The position numbers were made by a program, and so were the translations under genes. Below the pieces are notes generated by a model. The model saw only the letters and a list, made by a program, of their open reading frames with translations, did no database searches and was not told where the DNA came from. 64,000 nucleotides of DNA from Vigna angularis (taxonomy: Eukaryota; Streptophyta; Magnoliopsida; Fabales; Fabaceae), in the NCBI RefSeq assembly GCF_016808095.1, contig NC_068972.1, positions 37,913,029-37,977,028 of the forward strand, in the 5' to 3' direction. Shown here one piece after another: positions 10,730 through 22,139 of this stretch. Numbering within the stretch: position 1 is the first letter of the stretch; each line of letters opens with the position of its first letter.

Positions 10730-11668
10730 GTGTTTTGTGGGGTTGAGTTAGGCTTAAAACCCACTTTCTATTATGGTATCATAGCCATGGTTAGAGCCTA
10801 TCCCAGTGAGTTCTATGTGGGCATTCTTCTGTTTCCACCCGTTGTCGGGTCGCTATCGGACCACCCCATTAATTTATACTCTCACGCACGAGATGTCTAT
10901 ACATCGGTGTGACTATACCTTGGCGTGAAGGAGGTGTGTTGGAAGTCCCACATCGACTAGATTTCTACTATCACGCACGAGATGTTTATACCTCGGTGTG
11001 AAGGGAGTGTGTTGGAAGCCTCACATCGACTAGAGATAAGACTAATTTATAATATATAAGTGAGGTGCAAACCTCACCTTACAAGCCGGTTTTGTGGGTT
11101 TGAGTTAGGCTTAAAAGCCACTTTCTATTATGGTATCAGAGCCATGGTTAGAGCCTATCCTAGCGAGTTCTATGTAGGCATTCTTCTGTTTCCACTCGTT
11201 GTCGGGTCGCTATCGAACCACGCATTAAAAATGTTTAATCCCACGCTCGAGATGTATATACGTCGGCGTGAGGGGTGTGTGTTAGAAGTCCCACATCGAT
11301 TAAAGATAAGGCCAATTCATAGTTTATAAGTGAGTGCAAACCTCATCCTACAAGCCGATTTTGTGGGGTTGAGTTAGGCTTAAAGTACACTTCTAACATG
11401 GTATCAGAGCCATTGTTAAAGCATATCCTAGCGATATTTGTTGTTTGTTGGGCATATTGTTCCACCCGTTATCGGGCCGCTATCAGACCACCCATTAAAA
11501 ATGTCTAATCCCACCCTCGAGATGTATATACCTCGGGGTGAGGGGGGTGTGTTGAAAGTTCCACATCGACTAGAGATAAGACCAATTCATACTTTATAAG
11601 TGGGTGCAAACCTCACCCTACAAGCTGGTTTTGTGGGGTTGAGTTAGGCTTAAAGTCCACTTCTAACA
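10730..11668 (+). mobile_element. tandem array of a TRIM-type mini LTR retrotransposon
   Basis: LTR units of about 119-121 bp begin TGTTGGAAGTCCCACATCGA (or a variant) and end ACTTCTAACA. They lie at 11010-11130, 11280-11398 and 11550-11668. A partial LTR ends at 10773 and a truncated LTR start lies near 10936. After three of the LTR ends comes TGGTATCAGAGCC or a one-base variant (10774, 11131, 11399), the initiator-methionine tRNA primer binding site. Each internal region is only about 150 bp, codes for nothing, and ends in a purine-rich tract (GAGGGGGGTG) directly before the next LTR. LTRs therefore alternate with internal regions, the head-to-tail arrangement known for plant TRIMs. Confidence 0.85.
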
Positions 11669-11990
11669 AGTAAGAAGAGAAGTCAAAATGAGGAATCATT
11701 CTAGAAAGCTATTTCAATGTGGTTCATACATTCTTTTCGAAATATATTTCATATCCAACTATTTCAAAAATTATTTCTGAAAGATATTATCTATATATTC
11801 CAAAAAGTTTAAATTTCATTATAAAAAACTTATTTAAAAAAAACTTAAATACTAATATACTTTCTTGTAATGTTTTACTCTTAATTATGCATTAAAGCTT
11901 AATATAGAGAAAGAAATTTCTTCTGAGTTTCATGACAAAGCTTTTCTTCTGTTCTTACTATTAACTTTCACTATTTCAATCTGGTGTATA
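11669..11990. other. intergenic DNA
   Basis: AT-rich sequence between the TRIM array and the MITE. Nothing recognisable. Confidence 0.55.
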
Positions 11991-11999
11991 CTGTAAAAA

Positions 12000-12189
12000 G
12001 GATAATAATATTTTAACAACATTTTTTTGACAATATTTTAACATCATCTACATGTCATTTTGTGATTGGTCCAAAATTACTGCACAATCAATAATAATAA
12101 TCATAAATACCAATATAAATCAATAATAGAATGACACGTAGATGATGTTAAAATGTTGTTTAAAAAATATTTTCAAATTATCATCATCC
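12000..12189. mobile_element. 190-bp MITE with 9-bp target duplication
   Basis: The two halves are inverted repeats: the left carries TTTTAACATCATCTACATGT and the right ACGTAGATGATGTTAAAA. The termini are GGATAATAAT and its inverted match ATCATCATCC. The flanks 11991-11999 and 12190-12198 are both CTGTAAAAA, a perfect 9-bp duplication that points to a Mutator-type origin. No coding capacity. Confidence 0.85.
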
Positions 12190-12198
12190 CTGTAAAAA

Positions 12199-13792
12199 TA
12201 TGCAGCATATATGGATGTCATTAGGGATTGTTATATATTCTTATTTTACTGCAGAATGTGTAGGTGGACATATAAACACATTTTTTAATAAGCTATTATT
12301 TATTTTTTCTTTCAATTTAATTTGCATCTTATTTAAAAATACATTTTTTTAAATATCTGTATGTATCAATAACTATTCACAGGTTAAAAAAAATTATGAA
12401 TTTTTTTATGCAGGTAACTGATAGTGAAACAAATAACATGTATGATTTTTTTTATGTGAGTTGGATATTGAATAGACATTATAATTGAAAGATTTGATCC
12501 GATATCATTCCTAATAGTTGGTTTTGAGAAAGATACATATCATTAAAAAGAGTGGTCAATATCAAGATATATTTGAAACAATTTTTTAGTTTTATGTTTT
12601 TTTTAATAAAATCTATATTTGTAGAATAGTTTTTTTTAATTGATGTTGATTATTGATTATATAAAGTGAAAACAACTTTCAGTTTAGATCAATCACTTCT
12701 AAATCTTAATATTTTTTCTTAAAGTTTTCTTGGCAAGACAATTCTTGCAAAATCTCTCTTCAGGAGAGTGACACCCACATCAGAGCAGTTAAACACTGAA
12801 CATCATCATTTTACTCAGGTTTTTGCTACTACCTGCACTCTACTTTTTTCTGCAACAATGCAAGTTGTAATTCTCAAATTATTCCTCAATAAGAAAATAT
12901 AACAAAAATCCTTACATCTCTTTATTTTTTAGTATTTTCTAAATTAGATGCTTTAAAAAATACTTTTCAAAACACAATATAAAAAATATTTTTGAAGCCA
13001 ATATTTCAAATCATTTTCAAATTTGGAATTATCTTCCAAAATATTTGTTTTGATTTTTTTTTATATTTTGACTTACTTGCATTTCTTGTTTGGCAATTGC
13101 TTCCTTTACCTCATCAAATTTCTTCTCCCATCCCACAAAAAACTTCCGAAAAGTACTTTCTGTAAAAGAAAGGGGATGTTTGACTTAAAAAAAAAATAAT
13201 AATTCAGAACTGTTTTTTGTTTTCCAAAAAAGAAATTCCAAAAACAATGGAATGCAGGAAGAAAATGATTGGGTACAGAAAGTAATTGTCTTCTTGTTTT
13301 AATCTTGGTCGTCCTTATTCTTGCTTCCCTATCATTCCTCTCCCCCACTTTTCACATTTTTCTTCTTAAAAATACTATTTTTATTGATGCATTTTCTAGA
13401 ATGCATAATTTGGAATACAAAATTTATATTTTAATTGTATATGAAATACAAAATAAAAAATATATTTAGATTATATAATCTAAAATGCAAAATTGATGTT
13501 TTATGATGTATAATTTGAAATATAATCTTTATATTCTGCATTATACATTTTAAAATATTTTCAGATTATGTATTTCAAAATTCAAAATAAAAATCTTAAA
13601 CTACAAAATGAACTTGAAAATTTTAATTGTGTGGACTGCAGATCAAATTATAAAGGTGAAGGAAAAATCAACCGAAACCATCGAATGTTGACCATTTCAA
13701 AGTTCTATTGTTATCATTGGTATAAACATCTCATTGTTAATTCACCTGAACGTATATTTCGAAAATAATGATGATAGTTATTTATCTTGACA
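12199..13792. other. AT-rich intergenic DNA
   Basis: No gene found. Scattered short frames (13106-13348, 13269-13469, 13568-13768) have low-complexity composition and no recognisable domain. Confidence 0.6.
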
Positions 13793-13797
13793 TAAAC

Positions 13798-16352
13798 TCT
13801 CAGACCTCGTAAATTTCACCCAAAAACCCCTGCTCAGACTCATTGAAAACGCACCCAAATTCTTTGTGCGGACGCCAGGTGTCAATCACTGAAGTTTCTG
13901 AAATCAGATAGTGGAAGGTAGGTGTCGGCAGGAGAGCGGACGCTCGTTTGAACGTGGGAAGGAAATGATGTTTTCTGAAACTGCCGTCCCACTCTCCTCT
14001 GCACGCACCCTCTTTCCCAAACTCTGATATTTTCTTTTCTCCTCCTTCTCACTAGAAACCATATCTTCTCTCTAAGGAAACTCACCCTTTTTCTCCTCCG
14101 ATCAACATTCAGGCACCGTAGAAGCATCACCGGCGTCCTGAGCTTTATTTTAAACCGAACCAATTCAAGTTCTGAACTGGTAAGTTTCCTCGCCTCTTAG
14201 TCGTTCGTTCTCTAATACATGCAACTCAAGTTCTGGTTGCATGCTATCTTCTTGTCTAAACAAATTCTGGGTTTTTGTTTATGTTTTAGTTTGAAGAGTT
14301 TGGTTGAGCATTGAGGGTAGAAGGAATCGTAGTTTTTGCAAACTGAGTTTTAGTTTGAAGGACGTACGTTCACACTAGAGGTAAGGGAAGCTTATTTAAT
14401 TTAATTTGATTTGTTTGCTATTGAACTGTCTGAATGTTTGTTTAGTTGATTGAATGATTTTGATGCATGATGGTTGATATGACTGTATGGAATGAACGTT
14501 CGTTTATTTGATGAGATGAAATGAAATATGAATGGATTAGGTTATAATGTATGAAATATATGAAACTTATATGATATGTGCTGTATGAGATATGAAAATT
14601 GATTATGATAGGAATTTTATAAAGTTCTGAAGTTATGAAGTTATAAGTTAAGAAAAATGAGTTTGAATGTAAAAGATTCTGTATATGAGATTTCACTATG
14701 ATAAAGTACGTTCGTCACTGAATGGTCATTGACCGTTCGGTTTTCCTAGTAAACCTAGTTGAAACGGGATTCTTTCATTTGGAGAGAATCCTAGTGTAGG
14801 ACGAGCGCCTTCGTGTGGTAATACTATGCTTGAGCGTTCGGCCAAGCATAGTGGGGCCTAAATCTAATGTGATAAACCTATTATATGTATATGTACTTGT
14901 ATATTATTGTTGTTCGTAAACACCACCTCAATAGTAACTTAATATAATTATCAACCCTTTTATTTTAAGTTTATTAGTGCTCGGTCTCACACCTAGCGCT
15001 CGTAAGGAGTAGTTCTCGGTCTTATACCAAGCGCTCGTACCCCTTTCTTGTATAATCAATCTTGATGAAATAGCGTTTGTCCAAATTTTTAAGTAACATA
15101 TTCTTACCATGTTCGGTCACTGACTGGTATTCGGTTTCTGTATACGAATGATTCTAAATATGGTTATTTAACGTTCGGACATGTCTACCTTCATTGGATC
15201 CGGCCTTGAGCCCCTATACTTAAATTACTGTTTGAGTATGGGTTTGAATTCACGAGAGTCAGTTCATTTAACTGATTCACTATGTAAATAACGTTCGTCA
15301 TATATGGTATATTATTGTACTCGAGATATTCTCAAATCTAAAAGTAATTCTCTTGGTCTTATTCCATTCTGGAACGAGAGATTTTATCAGTCTCATTTCC
15401 ATCGTTCGTTCTCGTTATGAAGAGGGCAGAACGTTCGTTATTTTATATGTTTAGAAAGGATGATGAAACTGACACCTAAGTGAAAGGTTATAAAGGATGA
15501 AGAGTATATGAGATGAATGTAAGATTTTGGATTTGAACGAGCGTTCCAGGGAGGAACGACTCTTGGATGAATATTGGAATTTGTAAAGTATGAATGTGGA
15601 AATGCTTAGCTGGCGGTTCATCCTGATGTTCCGTGAGTACTCGTCCTCACGTAGAGGAGGGTAAATCATGTGTGGGAACGACAGGAGGTCCTAGTCCTTA
15701 GGGGTACTTTGGACGGAACGGACTAACCTCGGGTGGCAGCTGATGAGAATTCCAGTTACTACATCACCCGGGTGCACGAACGTCGTAGCTACACAGAATT
15801 CATACAGTCCGGACGGTCAGTCTAGTAGTAGACCTTGTCTGTATAAGTATGTTGAAATGTACTTGATGTATTTGAATTGATAAACGTATGTTATTTTCTT
15901 GAATTAAATTACATAAGCTTACCCTGCGTTTTCCTTGTGTTGTCTTGTTGTACGTCCGTCTTGTTATTGCAATGATCATCCGTGTGGATGTGAGCAGATG
16001 GAAGCGCGCTACTTGAAGAGGCGCTGGAAGAAGAAAATTTGGAAGATGCGAACCTAGTGGAAGTTGAAGTAAAGGCCGAACCGTAGGATGTTCGGTTTGT
16101 AGTTAGTAGTTTAGCATGAAGTGATCGTTCGGTCACTTCCTTTCCCTTTTTGCTATTTGACCGATCGGTAATTTGACTTTTGTAAGCCGTTCGGTCATGA
16201 TTCCCTAAATCTTGTACAGTTTACTTTTGACAACCCTATGTAAGGCCGTTCGGCCAAAATCATTCGTTTATTTAGTATAAAACTGAACTGGTTTATTATT
16301 CAATGTAATTAATTCTATTATATGATTTTTACTGTATTTTTGGAATGTTACA
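13798..16352 (+). mobile_element. solo LTR of the Tekay-like Ty3/gypsy family
   Basis: It is related along its length to the LTRs of the complete element at 34392-44330: shared leader with GAACTGGTAAGTTT, repeated CGTTCG/CGAACG motifs, GAACGAGCGTTCCAGGGAGG, and the end GGAATGTTACA. It begins TCTCAGACC and ends ACA. A perfect 5-bp duplication TAAAC lies at 13793-13797 and 16353-16357. With no internal region, this is a solo LTR left by recombination between the two LTRs of a former full element. Open frames inside it (for example 13882-14163 minus) are not genes. Confidence 0.9.
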
Positions 16353-16357
16353 TAAAC

Positions 16358-17118
16358 AAAATAAGAAAAACAAGTCTCTTGATATTTATGAGATATTAGA
16401 AACAAATAATACATTAAAGATTGTCTTACATTAATAACTATAATGAATTTTTTATTTCTAAACAATAAAGTATGTATTATTCAATTATTAATTCACTCTA
16501 AGGAGTCATGCGTGATTCACTTTCCACAAAATTCCTATAATAAACAGAGTATGGTTGAATACAGGACAATATGTCTTGTCCCATTAAAAAAAACATAACA
16601 ATCAATTAGGTTAGTGATTTAATTATATATTTCCATCTTTGAACTTAAGATATTAATATATATATATATATATATATATTAAAATGAGATTGTAAAATAG
16701 TTTTTTAAAAAGTCAAAATATAATTATCTATCACGTTTCATTCACTTAAAAGTGTGGTGTTTATATATAATATTTATTGGTCATGATATTTATAGAAGCT
16801 GCTAGTAAAACTTATGTTTTTTAAAAGCTTCTCCAATTTCGGCTTTTCTGTGTAAATGTAAATTAAGTGGAAAATAAATGTGCATGCCTAATTTATGTTT
16901 TATGTTTTATATTTTGTATAAATTCTTTTATAGTTTATGTTTTGTATTTAATACTTTATATTTATATTTCATAATACATTTTTCATGCTTCAATTTTATT
17001 TTTTACACATTGTATATTGATGTTGAGACTTTTGCTTTACTTTATACATCATGTCATCTGAACATTCCACATTAATTACTGATCTTAAATAAGACTATTT
17101 TCTAGAAATCTCGAGTTG
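16358..17118. other. UGT-2 upstream region
   Basis: AT-rich, with a (TA)n microsatellite at about 16656-16680. A direct repeat TACCAGACCATCTTG (near 17130 and 17172) lies just beyond, in the UGT-2 leader. No gene. Confidence 0.6.
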
Positions 17119-17125
17119 TATAAAA
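17119..17125 (+). promoter_or_regulatory. probable TATA box of UGT-2
   Basis: TATAAAA lies about 80 bp upstream of the UGT-2 ATG, the same spacing as the UGT-1 TATA box. The leader between holds two copies of TACCAGACCATCTTG. Confidence 0.6.
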
Positions 17126-17202
17126 GGTTACCAGACCATCTTGTTGGTACCCACCAAAGCAAAACATAAGCTACCAGACCATCTTGCTACCCAGATTTCT
17201 CA

Positions 17203-18591
17203 ATGGCTTTGAATGACCAAAACATTCCTCGTCAAACAAAAGTGGTGGTGCTTATGATACCTTTCCCAGCACAAGCTCACCTCAACCAACTTCTGCACCT
17301 CTCACGCCAAATCGTGGCAGAAAACATACCAGTCCATTATGTTGGCACTGCCACACACATTCGTCAGGCAACACTTCGACACCAAAACTCTATTCCCAAC
17401 ATTCATTTCCATGCCTTTGAAGTTCCACCCTTCGTTTCTCCTCCTCCCAACCCTAACAATCAAGAAAGTGATTTCCCATCTCATCTCATTCCTTCCTTTG
17501 AGGCCTCCACACACCTTCGGGAGCCTGTGGGAAAACTTCTTCAATCCCTTTCATCTCAAGCCAAAAGGGTCATAGTCATCCATGACTCCCTCATGGCATC
17601 AGTGGCACAAGATGCCATAAACATGCCTAACGTTGAAAACTACACTTTTCACATCTTCTCTGCCTTTAATAACGCTGTTTATCTTTGGCAAGAAAAAGGA
17701 AGGCCTCATGTTGGAGACATCCATTTCCCAGAAATTCCTTCTGACGAAGGATGCATCACAACCCAATTCAAGGGTTTTCTTTCTGCACAATATGAGTTCC
17801 TCAACTTCAGCCATGGTCATATTTACAACACCAGCAGGGCAATTGAATGTCCTTACGTTGACTTTCTGGACCGACTCGGTGGTGGCAAGAAAGTTTGGGC
17901 ACTGGGGCCACTCAACCTTTTGGCCATTGAGAAGAAAGATTCAACACGATTCAGGCACCCATGCATGGAGTGGCTTGATAAACAAGAGCGAAATTCGGTG
18001 ATATATGTGTCTTTTGGAACCACAACAACTTTGACAGAGGAACAAATCCAACAGATTGCAACTGGGTTGGAGCAAAGCAAACAGAAGTTCATCTGGGTGC
18101 TGAGAGATGCTGATAAAGGGAACATCTTTGATGAAAATGAAGCAAAAAGACATTATCTTCCAAATGGGTTCGAGGAGAGACTGAAAGGCATGGGGGTGGT
18201 TGTGAGGGATTGGGCACCCCAATTGGAAATTCTGAGCCACCCTTCAACAGGGGGGTTTATGAGTCACTGTGGATGGAACTCCTGCACGGAGAGCTTTTCC
18301 ATGGGGGTGCCAATAGCAACGTGGCCCATGCACTCTGACCAACCAAGAAACGCAGCTTTGGTCACAGAAGTTCTGAAGGTTGGTCTGGTTGTGAAGGATT
18401 GGTCACAGAGGAATGCGTTAGTGACTGCATCAGATGTTGAGAATTGTGTGAGAAGGTTGATGCAAACAAAGGAAGGTGAGGAGATGCGAGAGAGAGCAAT
18501 GAGGCTTAAAAATGACATCCACAGGGCCATGAATGAAGGTGGAGTTTCTCGAATGGAAATGGAATCTTTCATTTCTCACATCACTCACTAG
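17203..18591 (+). CDS. UGT-2: zeatin O-glycosyltransferase-like UDP-glycosyltransferase
   Basis: Predicted cytosolic cytokinin O-glycosyltransferase of family 1, 462 aa, one uninterrupted frame starting MALNDQN, the start used by bean zeatin O-glycosyltransferases. Catalytic His26 lies in AQAHLNQ and Asp128 in VIHDSLM. The PSPG donor box spans about 337-380, with HCGWNS and the terminal HSDQ. Differences from its relatives: Ala25 before the catalytic His (most paralogues have Gly), and SCTESFS in the PSPG box where the others have SCLES. It is the only copy on the plus strand and pairs with UGT-1, sharing the N-terminus, a homologous leader and a 3' flank containing CCATTAGCTTGGTTCTTAT. The Leu-to-Thr change in the PSPG box might alter donor binding; that is inference. 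Substrate and sugar are unproven. Confidence 0.94.
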   Translation: MALNDQNIPRQTKVVVLMIPFPAQAHLNQLLHLSRQIVAENIPVHYVGTATHIRQATLRHQNSIPNIHFHAFEVPPFVSPPPNPNNQESDFPSHLIPSFEASTHLREPVGKLLQSLSSQAKRVIVIHDSLMASVAQDAINMPNVENYTFHIFSAFNNAVYLWQEKGRPHVGDIHFPEIPSDEGCITTQFKGFLSAQYEFLNFSHGHIYNTSRAIECPYVDFLDRLGGGKKVWALGPLNLLAIEKKDSTRFRHPCMEWLDKQERNSVIYVSFGTTTTLTEEQIQQIATGLEQSKQKFIWVLRDADKGNIFDENEAKRHYLPNGFEERLKGMGVVVRDWAPQLEILSHPSTGGFMSHCGWNSCTESFSMGVPIATWPMHSDQPRNAALVTEVLKVGLVVKDWSQRNALVTASDVENCVRRLMQTKEGEEMRERAMRLKNDIHRAMNEGGVSRMEMESFISHITH

Positions 18592-21500
18592 TCATATATA
18601 CCATTAGCTTGGTTCTTATAGTATGGCAGAAGTTAGTTTTCATCATGTGGTTAATGAAAAATAGTTTACTATGACAATATCAAGTAATAAAGAATAAAGC
18701 TTCTGTTTACTTAGGACTCTTTTAATTATTTTTCAAAATTTTATTTACTTCCAACATTAAAAAATATAAAATCTTATTTTAATAGCATAAAATCACTAAA
18801 ATAAAAATTACAAAGATGATAATTATTAAAAATAAATTCACATTTATTAAGAAGAAAATTTTATATCTTAACAAAAATATATCTATGTTGCTGATTCACC
18901 CTCAACCTCGCGTTGAAACAATTGAAAAGATATTTCTCCTAAGCTCACATCATTTAAGGTAATCATTGCAAGAGAGAAAACACATATAAACACACAAAGA
19001 CAAAAGCAAAAGTAAACAAATGATAAAAAGAAACCAACAAGATATATTAATATTGCACCATACATCACATTTCACACAGAATAAAACAATCATTCTATTC
19101 ATACCACCATGTCATCCTGATATAGTATAAATGTTGAGCCATGGTGGGTTCTGCACTTGTGTGGTGGAACAACTGACCCACTCAAAGCTACCAGACAAGG
19201 TTAGCCCATTAAAACATTCTTTGCCAAATGGAGAAAGGTCATCAGGCTAGGATCTCCTACTACTTTCACAACATGACTCACATATCTCTATTTAAACATG
19301 GATGATCATAAGAGTGTTAAGATAACCCCTGTATCAAAGCTTTTTACATTTATATTAACAACATTTGATACAATCATGAAGAATTCTCCTTAGAACCCTT
19401 CCAACCTCAAACTCCATCCTATCATGTGTTACAAACATACTTATGAGTATTATATAAAACATCATACCATATACATCCAAACCCATAATAGAAATTAATG
19501 GAAAGCAAAACAAATAAAAAAACCTCAACTCACTCACCCAGTGAGCAGCCTCTGCTCGCCTAGTGAGAGGCAAAATAACAAGCCTCCCAAACTAAGCGAG
19601 CTAGCTCGCTTAGCCTCTGGAACTCTCTACCAAACACCCCAAATACTTGCCCAGCGAGCTCCTCCGTTCGCTTAGTGAAAGCCAAAATAGTAAGCTCCCT
19701 AATTTAAGCGAGTTGGCTCGCCCAACACCCACGACCAAAACTTCCCTAAACTTACCCAACAAGCCCATTTTACTCGCCCAACCTTACTACATAATTCTAC
19801 AACATTAAAACATCATAAATAACACCATTAGACCCTTCATGACCTATTCTAAACATTTTTACCAACTTCTAACACTTTTAGATTGAATTATACACTATTA
19901 TAGACCTAAACAAATGTGTTAAACCCAACTTAAACTAATTTCCAACATGATTTACAACAAGATTCCAACTTAAAGCACCCAAACACCACTTTTAAAGACC
20001 ATAATTCAAATATAACCATTTTAGCTCATAAGTCACTTAAAGTCTAAACAAGTCACAATTGACTCAAAGGTAGACCTCAAACACTCCAAATCCCTTCAGA
20101 CCTTTTAATTCAAAATCTCACTCTCCAACACCTCTAAAATGCCCCAAATATTCATTCCAAGACACCACCTACTATCTACTACACAATTTTAGACCAATTC
20201 CTTGCTAATTCACCACACAACTAAGTCTCAAATAGTCACAAAAAAGTTATTAACTTACCATATCTTCATCTAGACCATTATTTTTCAAACTCACTTATCA
20301 ACATCCCAATTTTTATACCAAAACTGACCTATAACCAAACATAACCATTGTTTTCCATAATGTTAAAAAAGGAGTGCTTCGTTTCTCACACCAAGAGGGG
20401 GGTGAATTGGTGTTGCATAAAAAATGATTACTTTCAAGAACTTTTTCGCAAAATAGGATGTCTTTAGACTTTTCTTTGAATCGCAAGTAAAATGGTATGT
20501 AATGCAGTAGTTCACTTAATCGAATACAAAAATAGATTAATCGATTGTAATAAAGAGCCTAGGGATCAGAGAAATCAAATGCTGGCTTTTATACTAGTTC
20601 GGTCAACCTGCCTAAATCTAGTGTCCTTCCAACCACATGAAGCAAATGCACTATAAAGATCTAGGTTTTTACACCAAGGTTTTTACACATACCTCACGTC
20701 AAAATGTAAAACACCTCTCTAACCCACTAATCTAATATAGGCAATACAACAAACAAGACACGCAGGAAGAACACCCTCTTCTACTGTCAAACCCTTTGAG
20801 ACACTCTGATACGCTGTCGTTGAAGCTATCAAATTAATACTACTTTTCATGGCAACTTCAGTATTGCCAAGTAGTATTCAAGAAGGTAGATAGGGATAAA
20901 GTAACCCTGAGTCGTCTCCCAACGAACACAAAATTGCTTTTGAATATCTGACTCTTACGAATGCTATGCAATGCTTATGGATAAAAGTAATGTTTGGAGA
21001 ATGTTTAAAGAATAAATAAGAAACTTAAAAATAATTACGATGAAATAGGCTAATTCCAATGCTTTTCCAAGATAGATTCATCATCGGTTATTCACGGATA
21101 ATTGTTCAATTGATTATTGTTTAAATTTCAAATTAATTAAAGTACATTCTTAATTAATTCGAGGGCGATCATGCATTTAACCAAAGTAAATTCTCAATCA
21201 AATGCAAAATCTTTCTAGATTATTCACAATAAATTCAACCAAAGTACATTCTCAATCAAATTCTATTGTGTTTAATCATGTCTATTCTTAAATCTCCTAA
21301 CCAAGTTAAAAGTTAATCAATCAAAGTAAATTCTCAATTAATTATAGTTGAAATTATTACTACCAACCAAAATACATTCTCAATTGATAGTAAAAACCAT
21401 TTAATCATATGAAAGTTCCTAAATTAAATCAAAGTAGATTCTCAATTAAACCTAGAAACCCTAGAACTCATATAATCAATATGCATGTAGATTCAAACAC

Positions 21501-21607
21501 ATTATGATGCAAAAATCTTTACTTTTAACAAGATAGAGAGATGAAAGACATAGAGAGAGAACAACTTAAATCAATAATCAAAATAAACAATTGCATTAAC
21601 TAAACGT

Positions 21608-22139
21608 TGTGACACCCGGGCATTGACGAGGGTGGGGAGTGATCGCCGGTGCAAGAGGCATGGTGCAGGGGGCACAGACAAGGAGCGGCTCCTGGCAGGC
21701 TTCCAGTGGAAGGGACACATGGATGAATCGAACATACACCGAAATGAGAGGGATCCAGAGACTGTGTAGGTATGGGACTATACAGTTGAAGGATAACTTA
21801 AAGGAATTGATTTGACTACTCATATCATCAAATGCATTTGCTTTTCGGTAGCCTAACTCATAAGAACTCCATGGTTAAGCGTGCTTAGCTTGGAGTAATT
21901 TTGGGATGGGTGACCTTCTAGGAAGTTTTCCCGGAAAGTGTGCGAGTGAGGACAAAGCACACTAGAAAGCCTCGTGGTGATCTGTGGGGGCAGTCGATGC
22001 TCCCTGTGAGTTGCCGGGACGTTACACTAGCCTAACTCATAAGAACTCCATGGTTAAGCGTGCTTGGAAGCACACTGGAAAGCCTCGTGGTGATCTGTGG
22101 GGGATGCTCCCTGTGAGTTGCCGGGACGGGCCGTTACAA
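21608..22139 (+). mobile_element. Cassandra-like TRIM element, rearranged
   Basis: It begins TGTGACACCCGGG and ends GGGCCGTTACA, with ACGT directly outside both ends (21604-21607 and 22140-22143). A first LTR-like unit runs to 22026 (GGGACGTTACA). A second, shorter unit repeats its right half from about 22029, lacking the segment between the A-box-like and tail sequences. It contains 5S-rRNA-derived sequence, the hallmark of Cassandra elements. No primer binding site or polypurine tract separates the two units, so this is not a standard two-LTR copy. Confidence 0.75.
21848..21955 (+). repeat. 5S-rRNA-derived sequence inside the Cassandra-like element
   Basis: The segment contains AGAACTCCATGGTTAAGCGT, then a spacer, then GGATGGGTGACCTTCTAGGAAG. 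These match the internal promoter region of plant 5S rRNA (A-box and C-box) with a few changes. The flanking halves of a real 5S gene are missing, so it is not a functional 5S rRNA gene. A second copy at about 22029-22070 keeps the A-box-like part but has lost the C-box. Confidence 0.75.

Noticed and set aside
21848..21955. A 5S rRNA gene
   Set aside because: Only the internal promoter region is recognisable, the rest of 5S is missing, and it lies within a Cassandra-like element.
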